From: JAVZLQ01 sp049972525 | GTDB lineage: Archaea; Thermoproteota; Bathyarchaeia; Bathyarchaeales; Bathycorpusculaceae | DNA length: 64,000 nt | NCBI GenBank assembly: GCA_049972525.1 | Contig: JBMFKI010000005.1 | Span: 29,741 to 93,740, forward strand | Direction: 5' to 3' | In this document: piece by piece, positions 42,914-51,064 of the stretch | Layout of the letters: each line of letters opens with the position of its first letter | How positions within the stretch are numbered: the stretch's first letter is position 1 | Position numbers and translations under genes: made by a program | Notes under the pieces: model-generated | What the model was told of the DNA's origin: nothing | The model's database searches: none | What the model saw: the letters and a program-made list of their open reading frames with translations, nothing else

Positions 42914-43975
42914 ATGGCTTCGCCAAAGTTCAAGTTCACATGGAAAAATTTGCTTCTTCCAGCAGTGGGGATAATTGCCTTTATCGTGTACATTTACCTT
43001 TTTAACGTTGATATATCAACGATAATTCGAATAGCTCAGCGGACGAACTTATACTTTTATTCTTGGGCCATAATCTTTTTGTTTTTACAGTCCTTCCTTT
43101 TCGCGCTTTCTTGGCGCTTTCTAGTAAACTTTTTATCAGTTAAACTTTCAGTTGCAAAGTCCTTATTATACGTGTGGTATGGCACATTCATAGACATAAT
43201 AATACCGGGAGAGTCCATCAGTGGCGAGATTTCGAAAGTATACTTAATTGCGCGGGAGCAAAACGGCACAAGCGGAAAGGTTATCGCTTCGCTAGTCACT
43301 CAAAGGTTCATGGGCATGGCAATTAATGTCGCAACACTGCTTGTAGGCGTTAGCCTTTTGATAGTTAAAGGTCAGTTGGGCGGTATAATTTTAAACCTTG
43401 CAGTTTTTCTAACAGTAGCAATAACCGCCTTTCTGTTGTTACTGCTTCTTCTCTGTTTTAAAGAGGAGTGGACCAAGAAAATCGTCAACGCAATTTTAAG
43501 GTTTGTTGAGTGGCTTGGACATGGACACTTAAAACTGACGAAGATTAAGGAGGAAACCGCTCAAGCGTTGCGAATGTTCCATGACTCAATGAAAAGCTTT
43601 GGGCACGCCTACAAAACACTTTTCGCATCCTCCACATTTCTCGTCGCATCTTGGATTTTAAGCCTAACAATAGATTATCTCATCTTTCAATCCATAGGCT
43701 ATCCAGTAACATGGGAAGTCATAATAGTGTCCAATGCAATTTTCGTTGCCGTAAAATCAATACCCATAGGCGTGCCTTTCGAGATTGGGTTGCCAGAGAT
43801 CGCGATGACAACATTGTACATTGTTCTCGGCGTGAACCCTGATATAAGTGCAACAGTGACTATTCTCAACAGAATTTTAACCTTGTGGCTTAGGTTTTTC
43901 GTTGGATTCGCGGTTCAAGAATGGCTTGAAATAAGGGCGATAAGAATGTTTAACAAAACAACAGCGAAAATATGA
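42914..43975 (+). CDS. Lysylphosphatidylglycerol-synthase-type/AglD-like membrane protein
   Basis: A 353-residue polytopic protein with about eight membrane segments and the family blocks YVWYGTFIDIIIPGESISGE, SLVTQRFMGMA and KSIPIGVPFEIGLPE. This flippase-like domain occurs in archaeal proteins linked to dolichol-phosphate sugar handling for N-glycosylation. The catalytic role is not evident from sequence alone. Confidence 0.82.
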   Translation: MASPKFKFTWKNLLLPAVGIIAFIVYIYLFNVDISTIIRIAQRTNLYFYSWAIIFLFLQSFLFALSWRFLVNFLSVKLSVAKSLLYVWYGTFIDIIIPGESISGEISKVYLIAREQNGTSGKVIASLVTQRFMGMAINVATLLVGVSLLIVKGQLGGIILNLAVFLTVAITAFLLLLLLLCFKEEWTKKIVNAILRFVEWLGHGHLKLTKIKEETAQALRMFHDSMKSFGHAYKTLFASSTFLVASWILSLTIDYLIFQSIGYPVTWEVIIVSNAIFVAVKSIPIGVPFEIGLPEIAMTTLYIVLGVNPDISATVTILNRILTLWLRFFVGFAVQEWLEIRAIRMFNKTTAKI

Positions 43976-44019
43976 ATAAACCTAAATTCCACTTTCAACT
44001 GTTTTTGGTATGATACTAG

Positions 44020-44472
44020 ATGCAGGTAACCATAGAAGATGCAACAACAAAGCATCTGGATAGACTTTACGATATTGAAAAAAAATGTTTTAAGAGCGAA
44101 GCCTTTACGAAACAGCAAATCGCTAATTTACTCGCTGATTACAATTCAATAAGCCTAATTGCGAAAGCAAACGGAGAAATAGTAGGTTTCGTAATTGGCG
44201 TGCTATATAAACAAAATGGCAAAACTGTTGGCCACATCTTAACGGTGGATGTACTGCCTGAACACCGAAGGAAGGGAATAGGGTCTAGGCTTTTAAATGA
44301 AATTGAAGCCATTTTTAGGGGTAAGGGCGCAAGCATTTGCGTCTTGGAAGTGCGGGAGGACAACGTTGCCGCTTTTAGGCTCTACCAGAAACTCAACTAT
44401 AGAAAGGTTGCAACGCTTAAGCATTATTATGGTAGTGCACATGGAATATTTCTGCGAAAGGATTTAACCTAG
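44020..44472 (+). CDS. RimI-like protein N-acetyltransferase
   Basis: A 150-residue GNAT protein. VDVLPEHRRKGIGSRLLNEI is the acetyl-CoA site and LEVREDNVAAFRLYQKLNY is the RimI/Ard1-type signature. Archaeal members acetylate protein N-termini, often with relaxed specificity. The 3' end overlaps the convergent PCC-domain gene by nine bases. Confidence 0.86.
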   Translation: MQVTIEDATTKHLDRLYDIEKKCFKSEAFTKQQIANLLADYNSISLIAKANGEIVGFVIGVLYKQNGKTVGHILTVDVLPEHRRKGIGSRLLNEIEAIFRGKGASICVLEVREDNVAAFRLYQKLNYRKVATLKHYYGSAHGIFLRKDLT

Positions 44473-44889
44473 CTTTAAAAGTTTCAGCTTCATCTTCTCA
44501 TCAGAGGATCTTCGCAGAATAGCGTTTGCCACTTCAATAATTACTAGTTCTGCAGTTGCACCCACGATGGAGTTCTTCATAAGATGCCCACCGAAGGCTT
44601 TGCCTTCACCATTTGAAACGACGATGTGCGCGTGAACTACTGTTTCGTTGTTCTCGTCAACGGCTATGTTTCCCATGCAAGAAGCTATTTCTAAAGGTCC
44701 GTCTAGACGAATAGGGTGATATTGCCCTTCCTTATAGTATCCAAGCACGGCCTCCTTCAAACTTCCAATTAGGACAAACATCCCAGCTTTCACATCGTTT
44801 TCTTCCGCTCTTTTCTTGATTGCTTCAGCCAAATCTTCTCCTTCAGATATGCGGAAAACGTAAATTTTCCCAATTTTTCCCTTTAACAT
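44464..44889 (-). CDS. PCC/DUF296 domain protein
   Basis: About 141 residues consisting of one PCC domain: GKIGKIYVFRISEGEDLAEA, GMFVLIGSLKEAVLGYY and VHAHIVVSNGEGKAFGGHLM, the last with the conserved metal-binding histidines. The domain occurs alone in prokaryotes and fused to AT-hooks in plants; its prokaryotic role is unclear. ATG 44889 gives a normal domain start; the frame extends further but without resemblance. Confidence 0.82.
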   Translation of the reverse strand: MLKGKIGKIYVFRISEGEDLAEAIKKRAEENDVKAGMFVLIGSLKEAVLGYYKEGQYHPIRLDGPLEIASCMGNIAVDENNETVVHAHIVVSNGEGKAFGGHLMKNSIVGATAELVIIEVANAILRRSSDEKMKLKLLKLG

Positions 44890-44969
44890 GCAACTTTTCA
44901 CTTCGTCTAGAGTTTCTAAAACGTAAACCCTAAAAGGTTTACTGTTAAAAGTATAGTTTGTGATGAAGA

Positions 44970-45236
44970 TTGCAAAGCAAGAAAAAACGTGGTGAGACAC
45001 AGAGGCTTGTTAAAGCTATAGTTGTACTTATTAGGAACACCACATGGAGATGTGGTAGGCTTGAGAAGTCTATAGTGAAGCATTTATATGCGCGTAAAAC
45101 TAGTTTTGGAAAGCCTGAAGTACCCATTAATGACATGATTAAGAGTTTTAAATTGTCTGGAAAAAAGAAAAACGAGTTTTTAGATGCCATCAAAAGGTTG
45201 GAAAGAAGAAATATAATAAGGATCTTAACGTTATGA
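44970..45236 (+). CDS. Small basic protein, possibly nucleic-acid binding
   Basis: An 88-residue Lys/Arg-rich protein starting at TTG. The C-terminal half (INDMIKSFKLSGKKKNEFL then AIKRLERRNIIRIL) looks like helix-turn-helix plus a short strand, in the manner of a winged helix. A TATA-like TTAAAAGTATAG lies about 15-25 bases upstream, so translation would be nearly leaderless. Not recognised. Confidence 0.5.
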   Translation: MQSKKKRGETQRLVKAIVVLIRNTTWRCGRLEKSIVKHLYARKTSFGKPEVPINDMIKSFKLSGKKKNEFLDAIKRLERRNIIRILTL

Positions 45237-45265
45237 ACTAAACCCCTAACCTAAGCTTAAGCCCT

Positions 45266-45733
45266 TCAAGCTTCCTTAGTAAGCTTCTTCGCCTCGTCAA
45301 TCCATTTGCCAGTTATCTTTGGCGAAATCTTTAGCTTTGAAGCCAAGTCCTCAGCTGAAGCCTCGGATAATTGTTCAATTGTGTTTATGCCAATAGCCTT
45401 TAGCTGTTCTGAACGTTTTGCGCCTATACCTTTAACTTTTGTAAGCTCTGAGGCTAAAGGCATTGACGCTGAAGCGGCTTCAACTATTATTTCAGTTTTC
45501 TCTTCTTTCGCTGTTTCCGTAACTGACGGTGGTGTGGATGTGGGCGTTGGTAGAGGTTGCATTGCTGTTTGAGCTTTTGGCCTTTGAGTGTAGCCTAATC
45601 CGATGAACAGAAATCCGATAACCGTTGTGGCTACTATCCAGACTCCTTTAGGTTCTTGGTTAGTTGCAACAACTGCCAATGTTATAATGAAGAATATTAC
45701 TGCTACTGTGTAAAGTGCATAGTCTGAACGCAT
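45266..45733 (-). CDS. Membrane protein with a C-terminal helix-hairpin-helix domain
   Basis: A 155-residue protein. Two membrane segments (about 5-22 and 30-47) are followed by a Pro/Thr-rich linker and, from about residue 95, a tandem HhH-type domain (LTKVKGIGAKRSEQLKAIGI, then ISEASAEDLASKLK-like repeat). Such domains bind DNA or proteins; a membrane-tethered version could attach DNA to the membrane, but this is speculation. Confidence 0.72.
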   Translation of the reverse strand: MRSDYALYTVAVIFFIITLAVVATNQEPKGVWIVATTVIGFLFIGLGYTQRPKAQTAMQPLPTPTSTPPSVTETAKEEKTEIIVEAASASMPLASELTKVKGIGAKRSEQLKAIGINTIEQLSEASAEDLASKLKISPKITGKWIDEAKKLTKEA

Positions 45734-45849
45734 ATTATTCTCCCTACTCCATCTATGTTTTGTGGAAGAGTTTAAATAATTTTCTGAATTTTTGAAGTAA
45801 AAAAGCGGGAAATTAGCATTTTTAACAGCTTTTTCATCTTATTCCAGCG

Positions 45850-47229
45850 CTATTTAAGCAAAATTTCTTCTGGCGGTGGCTTCTTTATCAAGCCATGCTT
45901 CATAAGCAACTGCACAGATTCCCGGGCATTTTGTATTATTGCAACAGCCTTTTCATAAAGCTCCTGTCTGCTGGGCTTCACTCTGGCAACACCCTGCTCT
46001 ATAGACTTAAGCGCACATGCGACAGCCTCTCTCGGGAACACTTCCCACTCTTCCATCCTTGGCAGAATATCCTCTTCATGCATCCCACGTTCTTCTGCGA
46101 ATTTTGCAAGCTCTTGAGCGGCAGCGATGCACATATCGTCGGTAACTGTTTTAGCTTTAACGTCCAATACTCCTCTGAAGATTGCTGGAAAGCCAAGGCT
46201 GTTGTTAACTTGGTTTGGAAAGTCGCTTCTTCCAGTGGCCACTATTCGGGCTCCAGCTTCTTTTGCTTCCCATGGCCATATTTCTGGAATTGGGTTTGCA
46301 CATGCAAAGATTATGGAATCCTCAGCCATTGTTGCAACCCACTCCTTCTTTATTGTGCCTGGTCCCGGTTTTGATGCAGCTACCACCGCGTCGACGCCTT
46401 TGAAGGATTCTGCTATGTCGCCCTTTCTGCCTTCACCATTTGTTATCTGCGACAATTCATATTTCCAAGGATCTTCCTCTTTTTTGATGTCCTCTCTTCC
46501 AGGGTAGATTATGCCCTTCGTGTCCACCATAATTATGTTTCCCGGTTTTATCCCCCATCTTATTAGCACGTAGGCTGTTCTGATGTTGGCTGAGCCTGCC
46601 CCTATAAGGGTTATGAGACCCTCTTTTGGTTTTTTGCCGACTATTTTGAAAGCGTTTATTAAGCCTGCAAGTATGACTGTGGCTGTTCCTTGCTGGTCGT
46701 CGTGCCAAACTGGGATTTGTAGGCGTTCTCTGGCTTTTTCAAGCACGTAAAAGCATTTTGGCTTTTCAATATCCTCTAGGTTTATTCCGCCGAATGATGG
46801 CTCAATAAGTTCACACGCACGGATTATCTCTTCCGGATCCTTCGTTTTTAGACAAATTGGGAAAGCGTCCACGCCTCCTAAATATTTGAAGAGTAACGCT
46901 TTGCCCTCCATGACTGGCATAGCTGCTTCTGGGCCTATGTCTCCTAAACCTAAAACACGTGTGCCGTCTGAAACCACGGCTACGTAATTCCACCTATTTG
47001 TCAACTCAAAGGATTTGTCCGGGTTCGCTTGGATTTCCTTACATGGCGCGGCGACACCTGGAGTGTACCATATTGCGAAATCAGCTGGACTAGTGATTGC
47101 ACATTTCGGCATGACTTGAACTTTTCCTTCATAAAACTTGTGCATTGGCGGAGCAAGCTGGGAAGGTTTTTTTGCTTTAGCCAGCAACTCTTCTACTGTT
47201 GGTTTCCTTTCTTCCTTTTTTGGCGCCAT
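45850..47229 (-). CDS. NAD(P)-dependent malic enzyme
   Basis: A 459-residue enzyme converting malate to pyruvate and CO2. WYTPGVAAPCKEI, then KALLFKYLGGVDAFPICLKT and WHDDQQGTATVILAG are the substrate and metal blocks, and LIGAGSANIRTAYVL is the nucleotide site. It supplies pyruvate and reducing power, and could feed the 2-oxoacid dehydrogenase at 28.9-32.6 kb. The N-terminus carries an extra 40-residue Lys/Pro-rich stretch. Confidence 0.93.
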   Translation of the reverse strand: MAPKKEERKPTVEELLAKAKKPSQLAPPMHKFYEGKVQVMPKCAITSPADFAIWYTPGVAAPCKEIQANPDKSFELTNRWNYVAVVSDGTRVLGLGDIGPEAAMPVMEGKALLFKYLGGVDAFPICLKTKDPEEIIRACELIEPSFGGINLEDIEKPKCFYVLEKARERLQIPVWHDDQQGTATVILAGLINAFKIVGKKPKEGLITLIGAGSANIRTAYVLIRWGIKPGNIIMVDTKGIIYPGREDIKKEEDPWKYELSQITNGEGRKGDIAESFKGVDAVVAASKPGPGTIKKEWVATMAEDSIIFACANPIPEIWPWEAKEAGARIVATGRSDFPNQVNNSLGFPAIFRGVLDVKAKTVTDDMCIAAAQELAKFAEERGMHEEDILPRMEEWEVFPREAVACALKSIEQGVARVKPSRQELYEKAVAIIQNARESVQLLMKHGLIKKPPPEEILLK

Positions 47230-47393
47230 TTACATTCCCCTTTTTAAATCAGCTTGTTCTGTTTCAGAGCGCAAAGCTTTAAAAGATTGCGGTACACACC
47301 AAACAAAATTCAAGGTAATTTATGAAACACTTAATCATAAACATAGCTACTTTATGGATCAAGAAAATGAGGGGTGCAAAGAGACGCGTAAGT

Positions 47394-47861
47394 CTAATAT
47401 CGTCTCTGGCGGTATCCGCCTCTTCTCTCTCTTCCGAAGTCCCTTCTGCCCCTAAATGGGCGTCTCTGCTGTTCGTAAACCTTACTTGACATGTTGTTCT
47501 CAGTGTTAACCTCAACAACCAAGGCTTCTTTTGCAACTTCTAATGTGCCAAACCTTCCAACGTTCAAGCGCATGTTGCCCTTGAACAGCGTCACATAGCC
47601 ATTACCTACACTTATCGTGTCTCCTTCGTTTATTTTCTCAATGTTGTCATCCCAAAGCGTCAGGTAAACACAGCCCGTTTCATCACCTATTAGTGCGTCG
47701 CAAACGCGATGCGGTGCGCCGTCTCTTCCTGCAGCTATGTTGCGTATGTCGCTTTTTGAAACAACTTTTGCTTTCACATTGACAGCCCTTGAGGCGGGAC
47801 TTAAATCGGCTATTTTCACATCTACTGGTTGTCTACTTCCTGAAAAACTTTCAACGGCCAA
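47394..47861 (-). CDS. OB-fold single-stranded nucleic-acid-binding protein with an RG-rich tail
   Basis: A 155-residue protein. Residues about 15-110 form one OB fold of the RPA/SOSS-B type (VKIADLSPASRAVNVKAKVV, ALIGDETGCVYLTLWDDNIE). The last 25 residues are rich in Arg and Gly (FRGRRDFGRERRGGYRQRR), resembling RNA- or DNA-binding RGG tails. Probably a single-stranded DNA-binding protein of TACK archaea. TTG start with GGTG about eight bases ahead. Confidence 0.8.
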   Translation of the reverse strand: MAVESFSGSRQPVDVKIADLSPASRAVNVKAKVVSKSDIRNIAAGRDGAPHRVCDALIGDETGCVYLTLWDDNIEKINEGDTISVGNGYVTLFKGNMRLNVGRFGTLEVAKEALVVEVNTENNMSSKVYEQQRRPFRGRRDFGRERRGGYRQRRY

Positions 47862-48007
47862 GCTTTCAACACCTACATATTGACAGACAAAAATAACAAC
47901 CTAAAACACTTAAGGCTTTTGGTTTGAACATGAGGAGATTTCTTCCAAATCCCTCTTATTTTTTTAGTTTTCAGGCGTTTTTCATATGGAGTGAAGTTTA
48001 TTCTGAG

Positions 48008-48041
48008 GTTCTAAATTTCTTCAAGTTTTGAAGCTTAGAAC
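48008..48041. other. Long hairpin downstream of the gamma-glutamyltranspeptidase-like gene
   Basis: GTTCTAA (48008-48014) and TTAGAAC (48035-48041) enclose CTTCAA-GTT-TTGAAG (48019-48033), giving 13 paired bases with one internal loop. It lies in the 250-base non-coding gap between the OB gene and the gene ending at 48119. It could act at the 3' end of the latter; nothing else is seen in the gap. Confidence 0.4.
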
Positions 48042-48118
48042 GCGTAATTTTATGGTTGGGATTCAATGGATAACGCTCAAAGATTTTGTTGGCCTAGGTT
48101 TATGGCGTTATTTTTAGG

Positions 48119-49624
48119 TTATTTAGTGGCTAACGCTATCCCCTCGCTTCTAGGATCATTCGTCAAGATGGTTCTTCCAGCCTTATTGATGACTGCTACG
48201 TGAACGTGGCCTGAGCTACCGTAATGCTGAACTTGGAATACCTCGGCTTTCTTAGATGAGGGTGATTTGAGAGGTTCCTCAACTACTACCCTCTGCGCTC
48301 TCCTAGGCATTGTGTATACAAATCTCGGAGCACCTACGGCTTCGGCCGGATTCATCCCGTAAATGAATATGTTTTCGTAGACTCTCAAGTGAAGTTGCGG
48401 CCGTATATCGCCTCCGACGCATCCGATTATATACTTGTCGTCTCCATCTTCGACTGCAAGTATCGAAAGCGTATGTAGCGGTTGTTTACGTGGAGCCGGA
48501 CTATTTGGCAGTCCTCTATCCTTAGCGAATCCAGCTCCACGATTCTGTACGGGGAAGCCTCCTACTATAAGTCCTGAACCGAATGGCTGGAATAAACTCT
48601 GTATGAACCCTATAAACGCTTTACTATCAGAAACTATGAAGAACGTCGTATCCCCTCCGCTCGCAGGGTTCTCGCCATGTTTCTTCGTATTTCGAAATGC
48701 CTCTAACGATGAATACGCTACGTAATCTTCTACGTTTACATTCATATATGTTGGATCCCCCAGAAATTCATCCCTAAACTTGTATACCTTCTCCACAGGT
48801 TCGCTCCAAGCTTCTATCCTTTCCTTATCGCCGAAAGTGAATTCACCCATATCAAGCTCGTGTAGAGCACTTATTAGTTGAAGCGTAGATACCCCCTGGG
48901 CATTGGGTGGCAGTTCGTAGAGTGTTCTGCCGTAAACCTCCGCCTTCAAAGGTTTAACTTTAACACTTCTATGCTCCTTGAAATCGTCTGAGCTTACATC
49001 TACGCCTTGATTTTGAAGTTGGGATACCATCTCCTCGGTTAGCTTTCCATCGTAGAATTCCCTCCAGCCGTTCGAAGATATAAGCTTCAAAGTCCTAGCC
49101 ATTTCAGTATTAACTATAAGATCTCCAAGCTTTACACCTTTGAAGTATCTCCTCCACTCATATCCACTCAACTCCTCCTCATAGGATCTAGATGAATTCG
49201 ATAGAAACCAGCCTGCGTTGAACCCGTTACATGCTAGATCTATAGCGGGCTTCAAGAGCTTATCGAGAGGCATGGAGGCATATTCCTCATATAAATGGCC
49301 CCATAGATGTACGAGGCCAGGTATCGTTACGGTTAAAGGCCCTCTAGTAGGCTTTTTCTCTAGATACTTACCAGCATCAAATCCGCTCGGCGATCTCCCC
49401 GAAGATGAGTAGGCTATAACCTCATCATTGATAAATCCTAAAATGAACCCATCGCCGCCTGGTCCGCTCATCTGAGGTTGGACCACTGAGAGTACGGCGC
49501 TTACAGATATAGCTGCATCGAACGCATTACCGCCATCCTCGAGGATATCTAAACCCACCTTAACGGCTAGAGGATGATCGGCTGTAACCCCTCTACATCC
49601 TATAGATATCTTAACAGGCACCAC
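48119..49624 (-). CDS. Gamma-glutamyltranspeptidase family protein
   Basis: A 501-residue Ntn-hydrolase precursor. ADHPLAVKVGLDILEDGGNAF, QMSGPGGDGFILGF and IPGLVHLWGHLYEEY match the large subunit, and SGGDTTFFIVSD supplies the threonine at which self-cleavage should occur. FGSGLIVGGF follows. Relatives hydrolyse or transfer gamma-glutamyl groups. Codon choice looks unlike the neighbours (more CTC, CTA, ATA, TCT), and non-coding gaps of about 160-250 bases flank it, so acquisition by transfer is possible. Confidence 0.85.
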   Translation of the reverse strand: MVPVKISIGCRGVTADHPLAVKVGLDILEDGGNAFDAAISVSAVLSVVQPQMSGPGGDGFILGFINDEVIAYSSSGRSPSGFDAGKYLEKKPTRGPLTVTIPGLVHLWGHLYEEYASMPLDKLLKPAIDLACNGFNAGWFLSNSSRSYEEELSGYEWRRYFKGVKLGDLIVNTEMARTLKLISSNGWREFYDGKLTEEMVSQLQNQGVDVSSDDFKEHRSVKVKPLKAEVYGRTLYELPPNAQGVSTLQLISALHELDMGEFTFGDKERIEAWSEPVEKVYKFRDEFLGDPTYMNVNVEDYVAYSSLEAFRNTKKHGENPASGGDTTFFIVSDSKAFIGFIQSLFQPFGSGLIVGGFPVQNRGAGFAKDRGLPNSPAPRKQPLHTLSILAVEDGDDKYIIGCVGGDIRPQLHLRVYENIFIYGMNPAEAVGAPRFVYTMPRRAQRVVVEEPLKSPSSKKAEVFQVQHYGSSGHVHVAVINKAGRTILTNDPRSEGIALATK

Positions 49625-49784
49625 AACGTTGCTCTACAATCTACATGTGTATTAAACTTTTGCTGACCCAGAAGTTTAAGGCTGGATGGACGGACATAAG
49701 AGGCAAACGCTTTACTGCGAAAATCGAGAGCATTTTCCTAAAACATATAATAGCATTTCAATAAGGTTTAATATATGTGCGCAA

Positions 49785-50660
49785 TTACGGCGGTTTTAGC
49801 CTTGGTCCCTTAGATGCTATATTGTAAGGTAGATTGTTTGTCTTGAAAACAACGAGTTTTTCGCCGTATTCAGATAGGTATGCCAATACAAGTTTTTTCC
49901 CTTTTTCGGTTAGCACATAGACTGGTATGGTTACGCCAAGTTGCATCAGAGCTTTTTCGCCAATTTTTTCTCGAAGTATTTTCGAAGCACTTGCACAGGC
50001 AATATCCGCCTCTGCTATGTATCGTATGGCAGCATCGTCTACGCATGTGTTGCAGACCGAAAACACCAGAACGTCAGCTTTCGCCTCCTCCTGGAAACGC
50101 CTTATTTCGTCTATTGTTTCCGCTTGGAATCCTGCAATGCTTACTGCAATTCGCTTAAAGCCTAAATTAAACGCTTTTTTGACGCCTTCAACTTGATTTA
50201 TTTTTGCACTTTCTTTGTCTAGTACTGTACCGCCGTTGGCTTCGATGTGCTCGATTATGGGTTTTATTGGCGAAGTTCTAACTATTCCAGTTAACCGTGC
50301 GCCTATTGCTTGCACAAGCCCCCCATTTTGTGTTATTACTGTTCCAGCTCCTTCACAGACAACGACGGCGCAGTCTATGAAGCCCTTTTCAAGCCAAACT
50401 TTCATCATTTCCGAAGCCCCGTAAGCCACAACGGGTTCAGCATTTAACACGCGATTTTCACAACAGAAGCCGTAACTAGCAATCTTTTTCTCGACAGTTT
50501 TTTGCACAGCTTCAGCGTCAATTTTTTTCGTTCCGTAAAGTGCTTCGTGTAACGGGCAGTATTCAACTGTTGGTATGCTTAGCAGTTTTATACCTTCCCT
50601 TTCTGAAATTTGCACCTTCGCCCCGCAACAGTAAATTTCATGTTCACCTTTAATCTTCAT
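49785..50660 (-). CDS. Methanogenesis marker protein 8 (DUF2099)
   Basis: A 291-residue protein with the features I know from DUF2099: HEIYCCGAKV at the start, VEYCPLHEALYGTKKI, and VVVCEGAGTVITQNGGLVQA. Marker-8 proteins are typical of methanogens and related archaea with methanopterin chemistry and have no settled function; several cysteines (FSVCNTCVDD) suggest a metal or cluster. It follows the MIP18-like gene on the same strand. Confidence 0.8.
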   Translation of the reverse strand: MKIKGEHEIYCCGAKVQISEREGIKLLSIPTVEYCPLHEALYGTKKIDAEAVQKTVEKKIASYGFCCENRVLNAEPVVAYGASEMMKVWLEKGFIDCAVVVCEGAGTVITQNGGLVQAIGARLTGIVRTSPIKPIIEHIEANGGTVLDKESAKINQVEGVKKAFNLGFKRIAVSIAGFQAETIDEIRRFQEEAKADVLVFSVCNTCVDDAAIRYIAEADIACASASKILREKIGEKALMQLGVTIPVYVLTEKGKKLVLAYLSEYGEKLVVFKTNNLPYNIASKGPRLKPP

Positions 50661-50706
50661 ATATTAAACACTCGTAAAAATTCTGCACTAGCGAAAAAGT
50701 GGCACC

Positions 50707-50997
50707 TTATTTTTCCTTATTTACCATCTCGTTTATTTGTTGTTCCATCATGTGGCCGTGGCAGTAAACTAGGGCTTTTTTTACCCCTGCAACGCCTTGC
50801 GCGGTGTTCTTGATGTCTGCGGCTAGTTTGAAGGCTATTGGGCAGAATGGGCTTGACGGTATAAAGTCAACTTTAACAACTCCTGGTTCTTCCTCCTTGA
50901 CGTTTGTTATCAGTTGCATCTCTGCAAAGTTTAAGCCTGTTTCAGGGTCAATTATTTTTCCAACAACTTCTCGCACTTTATCCTCCAATTCTGTCAA
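50707..50997 (-). CDS. MIP18/DUF59-type iron-sulfur assembly factor
   Basis: A 96-residue DUF59 protein with IIDPETGLNFAEM and the conserved cysteine in IPSSPFCPIAFKLA. Such proteins help insert iron-sulfur clusters. Its position directly before marker 8 and after gcvPB on the same strand hints that it serves a neighbouring metalloprotein. An extra histidine-containing CHGHMME near the C-terminus is unusual and might bind metal. Confidence 0.84.
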   Translation of the reverse strand: MTELEDKVREVVGKIIDPETGLNFAEMQLITNVKEEEPGVVKVDFIPSSPFCPIAFKLAADIKNTAQGVAGVKKALVYCHGHMMEQQINEMVNKEK

Positions 50998-51064
50998 ATC
51001 TTTTCACATCCATTACCTTGAATGTATAAGGCTTCGATCAACCATATAAATTGTTTCCGCGTTT

